Shown: in pieces, positions 32,416-41,362 of the stretch | How positions within the stretch are numbered: position 1 is the stretch's first letter | Layout of the letters: each line of letters opens with the position of its first letter | Notes under the pieces: model-generated | What the model was told of the DNA's origin: nothing | The model's database searches: none | The model's input: the letters and a program-made list of their open reading frames with translations, nothing else | Made by a program: the position numbers and the translations under genes | NCBI RefSeq assembly: GCF_019654915.1 | Contig: NZ_BPET01000033.1 | Location: forward strand, 1-57,826 | Direction: 5' to 3' | Length of the DNA stretch: 57,826 nt | Origin: Shewanella sp. MBTL60-007 | GTDB taxonomy: Bacteria > Pseudomonadota > Gammaproteobacteria > Enterobacterales > Shewanellaceae

Positions 32416-34173
32416 ATGGACTTACGCCTCATAAGCCTCAGCTTTATGCTGTGGCTTTCGCCTGCGCATTCCTTAACACTAGAGCAGCTAGACCAACTTA
32501 ATATCTCAGTATTTCAATATCCCAGCGAAGCGTTAAATAGCATTAATGATATTGAACAAGACCTCCATGCTAATTTGAACCCGAACGCCATCGCACTACG
32601 CATAAATGCATTTAAGTGCGAGGCCTATCTGCAACTTGGCGAGAATGCGGCAGCATTAAACTTAGCTCGACTCAATCAAGCAAAAGCGAAGCAGTTAAGA
32701 CTTGATGAAGCTCGCCCCTACTTTCTCAACTGTATGGCTCAAGCCTATCTTAACTATGGCAACTACCAACAAGCATTACCGCTAATTCACTCGGCTATTG
32801 CTATGTCACGTCGCTTAGAGCAGCCACAAGCACTTATTAATGGGTTATGGATCAGAAGCCAGCTTGACGCACAGGTACAACACAATGACACCGCAATTGA
32901 AGATCTGCGTCTAGCGCTGGATCTCTACCCACAAGTTAGCAAGCAAAATGAGCACTGGCTGTTAACACCCCTTCCCTATTTAAATATTGCCATGGCGAAA
33001 TTGATGATAAAGGAGGGTGAACCTAAAGAGGCAAGACTCTTCTTAGATAAAGCGCTTAGCGATCCACTATCAGGGGGGAAAATAGCCCTCAATCTTTCGA
33101 TCGATGCCGCTAAGATCGCGCAACTCAACCAGCAAGCTGAGCTGAGAGAAGAGTACATTCAAGCTGCACGCACCATGCTGGCCGAGTTAGGTAGCTCATT
33201 TGAACTGGCCAACGCCTATAAACAGATCGCTTTTATCGATTTTAGCAGTGGCAAATACAGCAGCGCAGAACAGTTATTACATCTGAGCATCAATACTTTC
33301 AAGAAAGAGGCTAATACCAATGCAACCATAGGAGCGTTGCATTTACTGGCACAAGTAAACCTAGCTCAAAGTGAGGAGCGACTAGGTCTTGAACAAATGA
33401 GCGAAGCAATTGGGATAGCAAAACAAAAAAAACTATATACTGATCTTAAGCTTTGTTATGCCGTACTAGCAAAATACTTCGCTTCTAAGCAGAACTATGA
33501 GCTGGCCTATGATTATCAGTTGAAACAGTTCCAAGCAGCTGAAAATGAAACCCTCTTTATACAAAGAATTTGGCTCTCCTATTTAAAATCAGATCTAAGC
33601 CGTCAAAAGCAGCTCTCCTACGAACAAAAAAATGCCACCGCAGCGGTAATCCCCACCTCGGTTTTGCCCGCCTCAGTGCTACCCGTTCTACTGATTCTGT
33701 GTAGCTTTGCTATCTTTATATTCTGGAGTCGTAAGCGCTCACCTAGAACTGCTAAAGCGCTCGATAGGCCGATTTCAATAAAACCTAATGCGACTGGCGT
33801 GCAGAAACTCGAAGATATGCTCAATATCAGTAAACAGGTGAACTATCCCCTATCATTACTGGTTCTCGATACTAGCGGAATGTTAAGCAGCGAGCTGCCA
33901 GCAATAGTTGAGCAGTTAAAGACAAAGCTTAGGGAGCAAGATCTAACCCTGCTGGGGGCTGATAAACAACTTCTCATCATGTTGCCTCACACGTCAGAGG
34001 CGAGGGCTAAAAAAGTCATCGAGCAGTTAACCGGAACAGTCGCACTTTGGAAAAGTGATAGTAAAGTGAATATTGGCCTTGCCAGCATGCAGCAATTTGA
34101 CAGCTTACAATCGATGATTAAGCGTGCCAGAGTTAGCCAATTAAGAAGGCAAAAGCCCGCCAACCTTAATTAA
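32416..34173 (+). CDS. TPR membrane protein with a degenerate GGDEF-like C-terminal domain
   Basis: The 585-aa protein begins with a probable signal peptide (MDLRLISLSFMLWLSPAHS), then a periplasmic region of helical TPR-like repeats to about residue 395 (for example AQAYLNYGNYQQALPLIHSA). One transmembrane segment (about 416-437) and a cytoplasmic domain of about 120 residues follow. That tail fits the GGDEF fold (YPLSLLVLDTSG, LREQDLTLLGADKQLLIMLP, ARAKKVIEQL, VNIGLASM), but where a diguanylate cyclase has GGDEF this protein has GADKQ near 513-517, so it should not make c-di-GMP. It converges on recQ. A periplasmic sensor or scaffold role is inference. Confidence 0.75.
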   Translation: MDLRLISLSFMLWLSPAHSLTLEQLDQLNISVFQYPSEALNSINDIEQDLHANLNPNAIALRINAFKCEAYLQLGENAAALNLARLNQAKAKQLRLDEARPYFLNCMAQAYLNYGNYQQALPLIHSAIAMSRRLEQPQALINGLWIRSQLDAQVQHNDTAIEDLRLALDLYPQVSKQNEHWLLTPLPYLNIAMAKLMIKEGEPKEARLFLDKALSDPLSGGKIALNLSIDAAKIAQLNQQAELREEYIQAARTMLAELGSSFELANAYKQIAFIDFSSGKYSSAEQLLHLSINTFKKEANTNATIGALHLLAQVNLAQSEERLGLEQMSEAIGIAKQKKLYTDLKLCYAVLAKYFASKQNYELAYDYQLKQFQAAENETLFIQRIWLSYLKSDLSRQKQLSYEQKNATAAVIPTSVLPASVLPVLLILCSFAIFIFWSRKRSPRTAKALDRPISIKPNATGVQKLEDMLNISKQVNYPLSLLVLDTSGMLSSELPAIVEQLKTKLREQDLTLLGADKQLLIMLPHTSEARAKKVIEQLTGTVALWKSDSKVNIGLASMQQFDSLQSMIKRARVSQLRRQKPANLN

Positions 34174-34180
34174 TAACGAA

Positions 34181-36004
34181 CTAACCTTCGGCAAGGTAGT
34201 CGGCGATTTCATCTAAAAACTCACCACCAAATCGCTCAAGCTTACGCTCACCCACACCATTTACCGCAAGCATTTCACCAGGGCTGGTTGGCAATATGGC
34301 AGCCATTTCCGCTAACGTTGCATCGTTAAAGACTAAGTAAGGTGGCACATCTAGCTCCTCAGCTAGCGTACGGCGCAACAACTTAAGCCTTGCAAATAGC
34401 TTACGATCATAATTGAGTGGAGCACGAGGATTGGCACTTCTGCGCTTAGTGGTTTGAATCACGATTCTCGGCTCCGCAAGCAGCAACTCAACTTCACCTT
34501 TTAGTACCGCTCTGGCCGATGGGTTTAGCGTCACCGAGGAGCCACGGGTAATATCCTGATTAGCGAGGCCTAAATGGATCAGCTGACGAATAACACTAAG
34601 CCAATGCTCATGACTCTTCTCCTTGCCAATCCCCCAAGTCGATAACTTGTCATGACCACGTTCAATCACACTGGCAGATTTAGAGCCTCGTAGCACCTCG
34701 ATTAGGTGATTGATGCCAAAACGCTGACCCATACGGTAGATACAGGACAAGACCTTTTGTGCATCTTGAATACCATTGTATTTCTTCGGCGGATCTAGGC
34801 AGATATCACAGTTACCACAGGCCTTTTGCGCACTCTCATCAAAGTAGTGGAGTAACACTTGGCGGCGACATGTCTGCGCCTCGGCAAAGGCTGCCATAGT
34901 ATTAAGCTTATGAAATTCCACCTGTTGCTGTGGCCCCGGCTCTGATTGCTCAATTAAGTGTCTCACTCTGCCGATATCCGCAGGATCGAACAACATTAAT
35001 GCCTCAGAGTCTAAGCCGTCTCGACCTGCCCGGCCGGTTTCTTGGTAGTAAGCCTCTACGCTCTTAGGGATGTCGTAATGCACCACATAACGCACATTCG
35101 ACTTGTTAATCCCCATACCAAATGCCACGGTAGCGACCACTATATCCAGCTGATCTTTTAGGAATTTATCTTGTACTTCTGCACGTTCTTCCTGAGTCTT
35201 CCCTGCATGATAGGCCTCAGCTTGGTAGCCCTGTAGACGAAGACGCTCGGCAACCTCATCCACTCTGCGGCGACTACTGCAATATACGATGCCACTACTG
35301 CCATTTTGCGCAGCGATAAACTGGCGCAACTGATTAGCCGCATTCAACTTTTCAGCCACGGTATAACGAATATTGGGTCGGTCGAAGCTCGTCAGTAAAG
35401 AGTGCGGCGTTATGGTTAAACGCTCACAAATATCATGCCGTGTCGCTTTATCAGCGGTCGCGGTTAGCGCCATGATCGGCACCTGAGGAAACTGCTGACG
35501 TAAACGCCCTAGCGCCGCATATTCAGGCCTAAAGTCATGACCCCACTGGGAGATACAGTGCGCCTCATCAATAGCAAACAAAGAGACATTAAGCTCATGT
35601 AGTCTGTCGATAAAACTTGCTTGCAGCAGTCGCTCTGGTGACACATACAAAAGCTTCAATTCGCCATAACGCATCTTTTGCAGCACCTGTAGGCTCTCTT
35701 CTCTTGGTTGAGATGAGTTCAGGTAAGCTGCAGATACGCCAGTTTGAATAAGGCTGTCCACTTGATCTTTCATCAATGAGATCAAGGGAGAAACCACCAC
35801 CGTCAAGCCCGGCAAAACGAGAGCAGGCAGTTGATAACACAGGCTCTTACCGCCACCAGTAGGCATGATCACTAAGCAATCCTGTCCCGCACAGATCTGT
35901 TCAATCACCTCCCTCTGACCCTCTCTAAAAGTACGGTAACCAAATACCGACTGAAGGGTGGAAGCTAACTGATCGACTGAATTATCGAGCACGGCCTGAT
36001 CCAT
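34181..36004 (-). CDS. recQ: ATP-dependent DNA helicase RecQ
   Basis: RecQ is a 3'-5' SF2 helicase acting in recombination and fork repair. The 607-aa protein has Walker A MPTGGGKS (47-54), DEAH (146-149), motif VI YYQETGRAGRDG, a zinc-binding RecQ-Ct part (CRRQVLLHYF ... CGNCDIC) and a C-terminal HRDC domain from about 525. It converges on the TPR gene with 7 bp between stops and is divergent from yigI, with about 170 bp between starts. Confidence 0.98.
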   Translation of the reverse strand: MDQAVLDNSVDQLASTLQSVFGYRTFREGQREVIEQICAGQDCLVIMPTGGGKSLCYQLPALVLPGLTVVVSPLISLMKDQVDSLIQTGVSAAYLNSSQPREESLQVLQKMRYGELKLLYVSPERLLQASFIDRLHELNVSLFAIDEAHCISQWGHDFRPEYAALGRLRQQFPQVPIMALTATADKATRHDICERLTITPHSLLTSFDRPNIRYTVAEKLNAANQLRQFIAAQNGSSGIVYCSSRRRVDEVAERLRLQGYQAEAYHAGKTQEERAEVQDKFLKDQLDIVVATVAFGMGINKSNVRYVVHYDIPKSVEAYYQETGRAGRDGLDSEALMLFDPADIGRVRHLIEQSEPGPQQQVEFHKLNTMAAFAEAQTCRRQVLLHYFDESAQKACGNCDICLDPPKKYNGIQDAQKVLSCIYRMGQRFGINHLIEVLRGSKSASVIERGHDKLSTWGIGKEKSHEHWLSVIRQLIHLGLANQDITRGSSVTLNPSARAVLKGEVELLLAEPRIVIQTTKRRSANPRAPLNYDRKLFARLKLLRRTLAEELDVPPYLVFNDATLAEMAAILPTSPGEMLAVNGVGERKLERFGGEFLDEIADYLAEG

Positions 36005-36176
36005 AGTGAACCTGTGTTAAAAATAGGGTCGACTATTCTAATTGAGCGTGAGGCTATTGTCTCTCTAGATTATCGTTACTGGATAAATTTTGAGCTTGCA
36101 TCCAGCTATCCATTAGAGATAGATTAAATACTCTAAAGTGGCTAGTAAGATTACCTATCGAAGAAAAGGAAGCGAG

Positions 36177-36641
36177 ATGAGTCAGCTTATTCAGCAAGAA
36201 ACATTACGTAGAGTCGCCGAGATTTTTGACCAGCACGTCCCGTTTCATAATCTACTGGGTATGGATATTAAGCGTTACGATATGGATGGTGTCGAAATTC
36301 AGGTGACCATGAAACCTGAGCTCATTGGTAATATCCATCAGCAGATCCTCCATGGCGGAGTCACCGCAACGGTATTAGATGTTGTTGGCGGCCTCACCGC
36401 CTTTTCAGGCCTAGTCGCAAGCCGCGATGATTGGACAATTGAAGAGTTGGAACACCGCATTAAAACACTGGGTACCATAGATCTACGAGTGGACTATTTG
36501 CGCCCAGGTCGTGGCGAAATTTTTACAGGCACTGGTACTGTGATAAGAGCGGGGAACCGAGTATCGGTATCGCGGATGGAACTCCACAACGAAAAGGGAG
36601 ATCATATTGCATTTGGTACAGGTACTTACATGGTGGGCTAA
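36177..36641 (+). CDS. yigI: Hotdog-fold acyl-CoA thioesterase, YigI family
   Basis: The 154-aa protein is the length of E. coli YigI. The hotdog-fold PaaI/YigI pattern is visible as HNLLGMDIKRYDMDGVEIQV, then HGGVTATVLDVVGGLTAF with the acyl-CoA thioesterase-type HGG, and VDYLRPGRGEIFTGTGTVIRAGNRV. ATG 36177 is chosen because AAGGAAG precedes it; an upstream in-frame start at 36138 has no such site. The physiological acyl-CoA is not known from sequence. Confidence 0.9.
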   Translation: MSQLIQQETLRRVAEIFDQHVPFHNLLGMDIKRYDMDGVEIQVTMKPELIGNIHQQILHGGVTATVLDVVGGLTAFSGLVASRDDWTIEELEHRIKTLGTIDLRVDYLRPGRGEIFTGTGTVIRAGNRVSVSRMELHNEKGDHIAFGTGTYMVG

Positions 36642-36714
36642 CCATCGGCTTTCAAGCTGATACTGATAGTAGCCATAGTGGCAGAGAAAGTTTCCTCACT
36701 GTCACTTTCAAATA

Positions 36715-36763
36715 ACAGCAACTCGCCAGACTAAAGCGCTTGGCTAGCTTGAGTCTGTTGCTC
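36715..36763 (+). promoter_or_regulatory. Inverted repeat in the rarD leader
   Basis: AGCAAC...AGACT pairs with AGTCT...GTTGCT, a 6-bp plus 5-bp split stem around a large loop. It lies about 45 bp before the rarD ATG and just before a CCGGAGG. The role is unknown; it might be an operator or part of the leader fold. Confidence 0.3.
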
Positions 36764-36808
36764 CGGAGGACTACAATCTGCGGCTACTTCCCTATTTAGC
36801 ACATTCCA

Positions 36809-37696
36809 ATGCAAGAAATTGAATACCGTAAAGGCATAGTCTATGCGCTTTGCGCCTATACCCTTTGGGGATTTGCCCCTATTTATTTTAAATTGCTTGA
36901 TAGCGTCTCTGCTGCCGAGATCTTGCTACACCGAGTGATCTGGTCATTTTTCTTTGTCACTATTTTAATTGCACTATTTGGTGGCTTTGCTCGTCTGCGC
37001 CATCTGCTTAAACAGCCCAAGCAACTTGCCGTACTGTGCGTAACATCACTGCTGATCGCTGGCAACTGGCTACTATTCATCTGGGCGGTCAACAACGACC
37101 ATATGCTCGATGCCAGTTTAGGCTACTTCATCAATCCTTTAGTTAACGTTAGCTTAGCAATGCTCTTCCTCGGGGAACGCCTACGTAAGCTGCAATGGGC
37201 TGCAGTCGCACTTGCCGCAACAGGCGTAATGATCCAGCTGATCTCGTTTGGCTCCATTCCACTCGTGTCACTCGGCCTTGCCTGCTCATTTGCCTTCTAC
37301 GGTTTATTGCGTAAAAAAGTGAACGTTGACGCCAAGACTGGCCTATTGGTTGAGACGGCAATCTTGTTACCTATTGCACTTGTTTACTTATTTGCTAACG
37401 TTGGCGACTCACTCACCCACTTAATGAACAATGATCTGCAGCTTAACCTATTACTTATGGCGGCTGGGGTTGTAACTACGGTGCCGCTGATCTGTTTTGC
37501 CTCTGCGGCAGTTAGGATCCCGTTTTCAATGTTGGGCTTCTTCCAATATATCGGCCCAAGTATTATGTTTATCCTCGCCATCGCCTTGTTTAATGAGCCG
37601 TTTGATGCAGAAAAAGGAATTACATTCGCCTTTATCTGGGCAGCCTTATTCCTCTTTACACTAGACATGCTGTACAAGCGAAAAGCGAAAAAATAA
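36809..37696 (+). CDS. rarD: EamA-family transporter RarD
   Basis: The 295-aa inner-membrane protein has ten hydrophobic segments in two EamA halves, typical of drug/metabolite transporters. The start KGIVYALCAYTLWGFAPIYFK and the internal INPLVNVSLAMLFLGERL match the RarD subgroup. The substrate is unknown; the name comes from an old chloramphenicol-sensitivity link. It is followed by a symmetric terminator. The ribosome site before ATG 36809 is weak, and an upstream in-frame TAG rules out an earlier start. Confidence 0.9.
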   Translation: MQEIEYRKGIVYALCAYTLWGFAPIYFKLLDSVSAAEILLHRVIWSFFFVTILIALFGGFARLRHLLKQPKQLAVLCVTSLLIAGNWLLFIWAVNNDHMLDASLGYFINPLVNVSLAMLFLGERLRKLQWAAVALAATGVMIQLISFGSIPLVSLGLACSFAFYGLLRKKVNVDAKTGLLVETAILLPIALVYLFANVGDSLTHLMNNDLQLNLLLMAAGVVTTVPLICFASAAVRIPFSMLGFFQYIGPSIMFILAIALFNEPFDAEKGITFAFIWAALFLFTLDMLYKRKAKK

Positions 37697-37722
37697 CTCC
37701 TAATTTGGTTATTTAGCCCAAC

Positions 37723-37751
37723 AAAAAAGCGAACCTAAGGTTCGCTTTTTT
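37723..37751. terminator. Bidirectional terminator between rarD and the PH-domain gene
   Basis: AAAAAAGCGAACC and GGTTCGCTTTTTT form a perfect 13-bp stem with a 3-nt loop and T-runs on both strands. It serves rarD from the left and the convergent PH-domain gene from the right. Confidence 0.92.
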
Positions 37752-37781
37752 TGTGCCCGATATCAGCCTAATTTAAGAAGA

Positions 37782-38288
37782 TTATCGCTCAAGTAGTTCA
37801 TCTGGTTCATCAAGGCTCACAATCAGAGGATAGCCAAGCAAAGTTGGGATTAAAACCATCTTGTCGGTATCGGTAGTGGCAACAAACGCTTTTTGCTCAT
37901 TGGCGAGTCGAAACCAACCTAACTGAAATCCCGGCATCCCCATGCCATTAGCACGAAAATTGGGCTTAAAATCAGGCTCATGTTTGAGATCTAGGCGTTT
38001 AATCTCCGCTCTATCGATTTCACTAAGCGGCAGGCTAAAGCCGTAAAAAGGCACCTCAAGCGTGAAGGTGTCTGAACTAACAATCAGTTTAGAATCATTG
38101 ACCTTATAAAACATCCAGCTAAAAGCCAGCACCATAGGCAGCAATACTCCTATGCTCACCGCCTTACTGACTTTAGGCATCTTCTTGAAGTAGATGAACA
38201 CTGCTAAGCCGATCAATATGGCCAGCAAGGCGACAAAACTCCAGTGACCAGTCGTAGTGAGTGGCGCTAATGAATAAACCTGAGACAT
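37782..38288 (-). CDS. Membrane protein with a bacterial PH-like domain
   Basis: The 168-aa protein has two N-terminal membrane segments (about 17-34 and 44-62), then a soluble domain. The pattern of that domain (VSSDTFTLEVPFYGFSLPLSEI, then GWFRLANEQKAFVATTDTDK and VLIPTLLGYPLIVSLDEPDE) fits the bPH_5-type pleckstrin-homology-like fold of small bacterial membrane proteins. No function can be assigned. It converges on rarD and stands alone. Confidence 0.7.
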   Translation of the reverse strand: MSQVYSLAPLTTTGHWSFVALLAILIGLAVFIYFKKMPKVSKAVSIGVLLPMVLAFSWMFYKVNDSKLIVSSDTFTLEVPFYGFSLPLSEIDRAEIKRLDLKHEPDFKPNFRANGMGMPGFQLGWFRLANEQKAFVATTDTDKMVLIPTLLGYPLIVSLDEPDELLER

Positions 38289-38365
38289 AGAAGTTCCTTA
38301 TCGTCTAAGTGACCCCTATTGTTTCACAGCGACATAATATGTCAACTTGCAAAATGGCCGCAAAG

Positions 38366-39685
38366 TTATAGATCCAGCGCTAAAATCTTCGATTTACGTT
38401 GATAGTTATACAGCTGCTTTTTCTTTTCTGGTAGCGCTTCAACCTCGACCATATTAAACCCGTGCTCTAAGAACCAATGAATACTGCGAGTCGTGAGTGC
38501 AAACAGACGGGAATAGCCCCTTACTCGTGCCTGACCAATAATATTTTGCAGTAGCAAGCTGCCTCTGTCGGCATCTCGGTAATCAGGATGTACCACAAGG
38601 CAGGCAAACTCACCCGCGTTATCCTCTTCAAATGGGTAGAATGCCGCACAGCCAATGACCAAGCTATCACGCTCGATCAGCATGAATTGCTCTATCTCCA
38701 TCTCTAGCTGCTCACGTGAACGCCGCACTAAGATCCCTTTCTGCTCTAGCGGACGAATAAGATCTAATATGCCGCCGATATCGCCAATCGTCGCTCTACG
38801 TAGTCGCTCGGCACTTTCGGTCACAATCTGGGTACCAATACCATCGCGGGAGAAGAGCTCTTGCAGCAGTGCACCATCATCGAGGTAGCTAACAAAATGG
38901 CAGCGACTGACGCCATTGCGGCAGGCATCGATACTCGCCTCCAAGAAAGCCTTAGTACCAACGCATAAGGGAGAGACTTCGGGGAACTCATTTAAGATTT
39001 TTTGCGCTTCGGTGGGCATCAACTCCGCGATAACCTGGCCATCACTCTCCAAAATACCTTTCTGAGCGCTAAAGCCTATCATCTTGTCTGCTTTGAGTTT
39101 TATTGCAATCTGGGTGGCAACCTCTTCAGCGGTAAGATTAAAGCTCTCACCCGTTACTGAGGCCGCTACAGGCCCCAATAATACGATGCCACCACTGTCG
39201 AGCTGACGCTTTAGCCCCTGACTATCAATACGACGCACCTTACCGCTAAGACAGTAATCGACACCATCCTCGACTCCTAAAGGCTGAGCAATCACAAAAT
39301 TACCGCTGACCACGTTGATCTGTGCCCCCTGCATAGGGGTATTGCTTAGGCTCATTGACAGCCGTGCCGTGATATCAAGATGCAAGGCCCCAACCACTTG
39401 CTTAATCACTTTAAGAGCATCTTCCTCAGTCACCCTCACGCCATTGTAATATTCGGCAGCTAAACTGCGCTCGGCCAGTGCTTCATCAATTTGCGGTCTA
39501 GCACCATGAACAAGGACTATTTTGATCCCAAGGCTGTGCAATAGCGCAATATCATTGATGATGGCTCGGAACTGTTGCTGTGCGATGGCCTCGCCGGCCA
39601 ACATCACGACGAAAGTTTTGCCCCTATGGGCATTTACATAGGAAGCGGAATGACGAAATCCATCAACAAGTTCTGTGGTACGCAC
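38366..39685 (-). CDS. argA: Amino-acid N-acetyltransferase (N-acetylglutamate synthase) ArgA
   Basis: ArgA makes N-acetylglutamate from glutamate and acetyl-CoA, the first and arginine-inhibited step of arginine synthesis. The 439-aa protein has an N-terminal amino-acid-kinase-like domain ([34 protein letters not shown]) that binds arginine, and a C-terminal GNAT domain from about 290 with [21 protein letters not shown] favour GTG 39685 with AAAGGTGA seven bases upstream, giving [13 protein letters not shown] as in relatives; another GTG at 39718 would add 11 residues with a weaker site. Three ArgR boxes lie upstream. Confidence 0.96.
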   Translation of the reverse strand: MRTTELVDGFRHSASYVNAHRGKTFVVMLAGEAIAQQQFRAIINDIALLHSLGIKIVLVHGARPQIDEALAERSLAAEYYNGVRVTEEDALKVIKQVVGALHLDITARLSMSLSNTPMQGAQINVVSGNFVIAQPLGVEDGVDYCLSGKVRRIDSQGLKRQLDSGGIVLLGPVAASVTGESFNLTAEEVATQIAIKLKADKMIGFSAQKGILESDGQVIAELMPTEAQKILNEFPEVSPLCVGTKAFLEASIDACRNGVSRCHFVSYLDDGALLQELFSRDGIGTQIVTESAERLRRATIGDIGGILDLIRPLEQKGILVRRSREQLEMEIEQFMLIERDSLVIGCAAFYPFEEDNAGEFACLVVHPDYRDADRGSLLLQNIIGQARVRGYSRLFALTTRSIHWFLEHGFNMVEVEALPEKKKQLYNYQRKSKILALDL

Positions 39686-39766
39686 GCTAAAATCACCTTT
39701 AAATAAATAGATATTCACTTGAACAGCTAACCTTCACAGACTGAGTCAGCAACTTTAAGTAATACT

Positions 39767-39826
39767 ATTGCATTTAAATTCACTTAAAAAGCATTTATTT
39801 TCATTTCAATCTATTTTTAATTCAGT
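39767..39826 (-). promoter_or_regulatory. Three phased ArgR boxes upstream of argA
   Basis: Core sequences TGCATTTAAATTCA (39769-39782), AGCATTTATTTTCA (39790-39803) and CTATTTTTAATTCA (39811-39824) each resemble the ARG box TGAATwwwwATTCA. They are spaced exactly 21 bp apart, the spacing of tandem 18-bp ARG boxes with 3 bp between. The first has one mismatch, the others two or three. Arginine-loaded ArgR hexamer would cover the argA promoter here. Confidence 0.75.
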
Positions 39827-39941
39827 TTTGATGACTGCACGAGTGAAACGAAAAAGGGAAAGCAGGGTTGGGCAGAGAAGCTAACAGAGGATAGTGCACG
39901 TAAACATAGGTCATAAAGATGATAAAGCAGGAATTGCAGGC

Positions 39942-39973
39942 AAAAAAAAGCCTCTATAAATAGAGGCTTTTTC
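39942..39973 (-). terminator. Terminator after rpmB-rpmG
   Basis: AAAAGCCTCTA and TAGAGGCTTTT form an 11-bp stem with a short loop, followed on the minus strand by a long T-run. It lies 20 bp after the rpmG stop. Confidence 0.92.
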
Positions 39974-39992
39974 CAGATGCTTAAACAAGTAA

Positions 39993-40166
39993 TTACTTGA
40001 TTTTAGCTTCTTTGTACATAACGTGCTGACGTACAACTGGATCAAATTTCTTGATTTCCATCTTTTCAGGCATGTTACGCTTGTTTTTTTCAGTCGTGTA
40101 GAAATGACCAGTGTTAGCGCTAGAAACTAGCTTGATCTTCTCACGGTTACCTTTAGCTTTAGCCAT
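39993..40166 (-). CDS. rpmG: 50S ribosomal protein L33
   Basis: The 57-aa frame reads [20 protein letters not shown] at its start and ends [17 protein letters not shown], the full length of L33. It lacks cysteines, so it is the zinc-independent form. It is too short for a 60-codon ORF cut-off. It follows rpmB by 6 bp, the usual rpmBG operon. Confidence 0.97.
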   Translation of the reverse strand: MAKAKGNREKIKLVSSANTGHFYTTEKNKRNMPEKMEIKKFDPVVRQHVMYKEAKIK

Positions 40167-40172
40167 GGTCTA

Positions 40173-40409
40173 TTATACCTTCTCGCCGCGGGCACGAAGT
40201 TCTGCAACAACAACTTCAATACCTTTCTTATCGATGATACGCATACCTTTAGTAGATACACGTAGCTGTACGAAACGCTTCTCGTCTTCTAACCAGAAAC
40301 GGTGGTTCTGTAGGTTAGGTAAAAAACGACGACGCGTAGCATTCTTCGCGTGCGAACGGTTGTTACCAACCATTGGTCGCTTGCCAGTTACTTGGCATAC
40401 TCTTGACAT
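40173..40409 (-). CDS. rpmB: 50S ribosomal protein L28
   Basis: The 78-aa basic protein reads [20 protein letters not shown] at its start, with [21 protein letters not shown], the known L28 sequence pattern. It heads the rpmB-rpmG unit, has a good ribosome site (TTGGAGAG) and a strong promoter with a GC-rich discriminator. Confidence 0.97.
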   Translation of the reverse strand: MSRVCQVTGKRPMVGNNRSHAKNATRRRFLPNLQNHRFWLEDEKRFVQLRVSTKGMRIIDKKGIEVVVAELRARGEKV

Positions 40410-40497
40410 GTCAATCTCTCCAAAACAATATTTAACGCTCGAGCATTAATGCACCTCGAACACGGCCGTCGCCTGAGGCACACAACAGAGGGCGCAT

Positions 40498-40526
40498 TTT
40501 ATACAGGATCTAAAATCAAAGATCAA
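40498..40526 (-). promoter_or_regulatory. Predicted rpmB-rpmG promoter
   Basis: On the minus strand -35 TTGATC (40521-40526), a 17-bp spacer and -10 TATAAA (40498-40503) are followed by ATGCGCCC, a GC-rich discriminator typical of stringently controlled ribosomal promoters. The leader to ATG is about 80 bp and contains the palindrome GCATTAATGC. Confidence 0.7.
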
Positions 40527-40533
40527 GGGATAG

Positions 40534-41211
40534 TTAATCTATCCATCCCCTTTCAGCAAAAGAAACTATCTCACGATCGCCTACAACCATATGGTCCAAC
40601 AAGGAAACATCGATAGTTTGTAGGGCTTGTTTCAATCGCTCAGTAATTCGTCTATCGGCAGTACTAGGCTCTGCAATTCCAGAGGGGTGGTTGTGACACA
40701 CGATCACAGCCGCAGCCTTTCTTTCAAGCACCAAGCTCACCACATCACGTGGATAAACCGATGCCGAATTGATGGTCCCCCTAAATAATTCAACGAATTG
40801 AATCACTCTATGCTGACTATCTAACAGTAAAATAGCGAACACTTCGTAGGCACGATCAGACAATTGTCTCATTAAATAGTCCCGAGTTAAATCAGGATCA
40901 GATAAAATTTTTCCTCTTTGCAGTTTTTCTTGCGAAATTCGCGTGCCTAGCTCTACTGCAGCCTGCATTTGGGCGAACTTCACCGGACCTATTCCATCTA
41001 GTCGACAAACTTGTGCCTGAGACGCACTAAGCAGGCCCCTAAGGCCGCCAAACTCATTTATCATGGTTCTCGCCAGCTCTACTGCAGTTAAGCCTTTTAA
41101 CCCCACTCTAAGCAAAACCGCTAACAATTCTGCATCAGATAACTGTTTTACCCCTTGGGTCAATAATTTTTCTCGCGGCGCTTCTCCTTCTGGCCAATCC
41201 TTTATCGCCAT
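40534..41211 (-). CDS. radC: RadC-family JAB/MPN+ domain protein
   Basis: The 225-aa protein has an N-terminal helix-hairpin-helix-like part (GLLSASQAQVCRLDGIGPVKFAQ) and a C-terminal JAMM-type domain with the metal ligands in CHNHPSGIAEPSTADRRIT. Despite the name, RadC's repair role was withdrawn in E. coli, and its molecular function is unclear. The start ATG 41211 has GAGG nine bases before it. It is divergent from coaBC, an arrangement conserved in many gammaproteobacteria. Confidence 0.95.
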   Translation of the reverse strand: MAIKDWPEGEAPREKLLTQGVKQLSDAELLAVLLRVGLKGLTAVELARTMINEFGGLRGLLSASQAQVCRLDGIGPVKFAQMQAAVELGTRISQEKLQRGKILSDPDLTRDYLMRQLSDRAYEVFAILLLDSQHRVIQFVELFRGTINSASVYPRDVVSLVLERKAAAVIVCHNHPSGIAEPSTADRRITERLKQALQTIDVSLLDHMVVGDREIVSFAERGWID

Positions 41212-41362
41212 AACAACCTCCTTGTTGTTTGTGTATCCATGAGTATGGTCTAGATTTTTGGAACTTGTGCATCACCATTTTGCAGTTTGTGATATCTTAG
41301 CCCAACCTCTGCGGCGTAATGAAAAACATCATCGCCAACATGATTATGAAAATGAGTTAAGT

